Assembly (NCBI GenBank): GCA_016462375.1
Contig: JAEMTJ010000006.1
Span: 5,720 to 19,075, forward strand
Origin: Rhodoluna sp.
Lineage (GTDB): Bacteria; Actinomycetota; Actinomycetes; Actinomycetales; Microbacteriaceae
DNA length: 13,356 bases
Reading direction: 5' to 3'
Positions 12,543 to 13,356 of the stretch are shown piece by piece (position 1 is the first letter of the stretch; each line of letters starts with the position of its first letter). Made by a program: the position numbers and the translations under genes. Under the pieces are notes generated by a model. The model saw nothing but the letters and a program-made list of their open reading frames with translations. It was not told the DNA's origin and did no database searches.

Positions 12543-13356
12543 AGTAATCAAACTTACCGAAGTTACCTGGTAAGAATTCCTCTGCGGTTTCAAGATCTAG
12601 CGACAACCCTGAATAAACAGTTAGTTCTGGAAGTTTTGGTTCTAAACCATCCCCTGAGGAAACTCTTCTGATTCTTCTCCAGAAAAAGGGCACTACGTGA
12701 AGAACAACCCACCGAGAAGTTCCGTATAAACCTCGCTCAGGAACTGTAATTTCACAATCATCTAGTTCGCTGAGTCTGTAACTGAGCTTTAGTAGTGCTG
12801 CAGCCTCGTTTGCTACCTTGATGTGTCCTGGTCCTGAGAAGTGCACCATGTCTTCAGCCCAGTATGAAACATCAGCAAGAGATTCGATTCTGTGCACATC
12901 ATGTAATGGCACATTCATATCTGTTGCCACTCGCTCAATCATCTCTGTCATACGCACTGCAAGCTTTGCAAGTGGCCTAAAAACTATAAGGTGGATTGGA
13001 TTGATGGTGTTAGAGACGATAACTTTGCAGCCGGCATCTAAGAGTTTCTGGATGCCTTCACGGAGAATCTTTTCAAGCTGTGGGAGGTTTTCCACCTTGG
13101 CGAATATGTCATTCTGTCCAGCCATAACAGTCACCAAATCAGGCTTGAGGAGTAAAGCTCTATCAAGTTGATGACCCATGATTGCCTCAATCTTGGCACC
13201 GCGGATAGCTAGGTTTGCATAGTGAAATTCATGCCCCTGAAGCTCTGCTTCACGGGAGAGTAAGGTTGCGAAACGATCTGTCCAACCGGAGTGGACTCTA
13301 CGTTCTGTGAAGGCGAAGTCACCAAGTCCTTCGGAGAGTGAATCCCCAACCGCAAC
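12529..13356 (-). CDS. SGNH/GDSL-family hydrolase (5' partial)
   Basis: The frame stays open from the stop at 12529 to the right edge; an internal ATG at 13179 is not the true start, because the essential first block lies upstream of it. Reading from the edge, VAVGDSLSEGLGDF carries the nucleophile serine (codon 13339-13341). NLAIRG is block II, MAGQNDIF block III (N82 of the visible part), and DMVHFSGPGH the block V Asp-His pair (D169, H172). All four catalytic blocks are therefore present and only a few N-terminal residues are missing. This actinobacterial type is usually annotated as a lipase/esterase or lysophospholipase-like enzyme; the substrate is unknown. The protein has a C-terminal extension of about 90 residues after the catalytic His. 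It overlaps the convergent DedA gene by 14 bases. Confidence 0.88.
   Translation of the reverse strand, partial: VAVGDSLSEGLGDFAFTERRVHSGWTDRFATLLSREAELQGHEFHYANLAIRGAKIEAIMGHQLDRALLLKPDLVTVMAGQNDIFAKVENLPQLEKILREGIQKLLDAGCKVIVSNTINPIHLIVFRPLAKLAVRMTEMIERVATDMNVPLHDVHRIESLADVSYWAEDMVHFSGPGHIKVANEAAALLKLSYRLSELDDCEITVPERGLYGTSRWVVLHVVPFFWRRIRRVSSGDGLEPKLPELTVYSGLSLDLETAEEFLPGNFGKFDYSKAS

Noticed and set aside
12818..13171. 117-codon plus-strand frame within the SGNH hydrolase gene
   Set aside because: It is antisense to conserved catalytic blocks of the hydrolase; the composition is cysteine- and serine-rich without a recognisable domain.
13177..13179. ATG at 13179 as the true start of the SGNH hydrolase
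   Set aside because: The GDSL nucleophile block and the NLAIRG block lie upstream in the same open frame, so the gene continues past the window edge.
1..13356. A hidden defence system, prophage or integrated element
   Set aside because: No integrase, transposase, nuclease, toxin-antitoxin pair, tRNA attachment site or sharp composition change was seen; the genes are metabolic, transport and envelope functions.

Overview
The window looks like a gene-dense, low-to-medium GC actinobacterial chromosome, roughly mid-40s percent GC by eye. The strongest lineage clues are a ChoD-type GMC oxidoreductase and an MgtA-type mannosyltransferase, both of which match mycobacterial/corynebacterial proteins over their whole length from memory. 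Several genes also appear to start without a leader, with a TANNNT box six bases before the start codon. Together with very short intergenic spaces and overlapping convergent genes, this suggests a streamlined, possibly aquatic actinobacterium (acI/Nanopelagicales or Luna-type Microbacteriaceae). That placement is inference.

Layout. 1-1280: the end of a polar amino acid ABC transporter (permease, then ATPase, overlapping by one base). 1346-4326: a saccharopine/lysine dehydrogenase-like enzyme followed 5 bases later by a ChoD-like FAD oxidoreductase. The four genes run in the same direction and may form one amino acid uptake and oxidation locus. 4328-6244: an EamA-type transporter and a short NhaA Na+/H+ antiporter, divergently transcribed from a 42-base gap that holds mirror-image -10 boxes. 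6397-7713: a membrane-anchored sugar (glucose/sorbosone) dehydrogenase preceded by two tiny overlapping ORFs. 7710-8558 (minus): an alpha/beta hydrolase. 8695-10212: a secreted protein with two related beta-sandwich modules, a ten-glycine linker and a C-terminal Ig-like domain. 10209-10652 (minus): a small DUF1801-type protein. 10787-12542: mgtA overlapping a DedA-family membrane protein, probably an envelope lipid/glycolipid pair. 12529-13356 (minus): an SGNH/GDSL hydrolase that runs off the right edge.

All four convergent junctions are tail-to-tail, with a 1-base gap or overlaps of 4, 4 and 14 bases, so there is no room for ordinary terminators between them. No rRNA, tRNA, insertion sequence, CRISPR array, phage gene or dedicated defence gene is visible. 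No intergenic stretch exceeds 300 bases; the longest is about 150 bases (6245-6396). I did not find a clearly new multi-gene system. The most unusual items are the compact NhaA, which appears to lack two internal helices and the beta-hairpin; the symmetrical divergent promoter; and the nine-base inverted repeat between the DUF1801 gene and mgtA.
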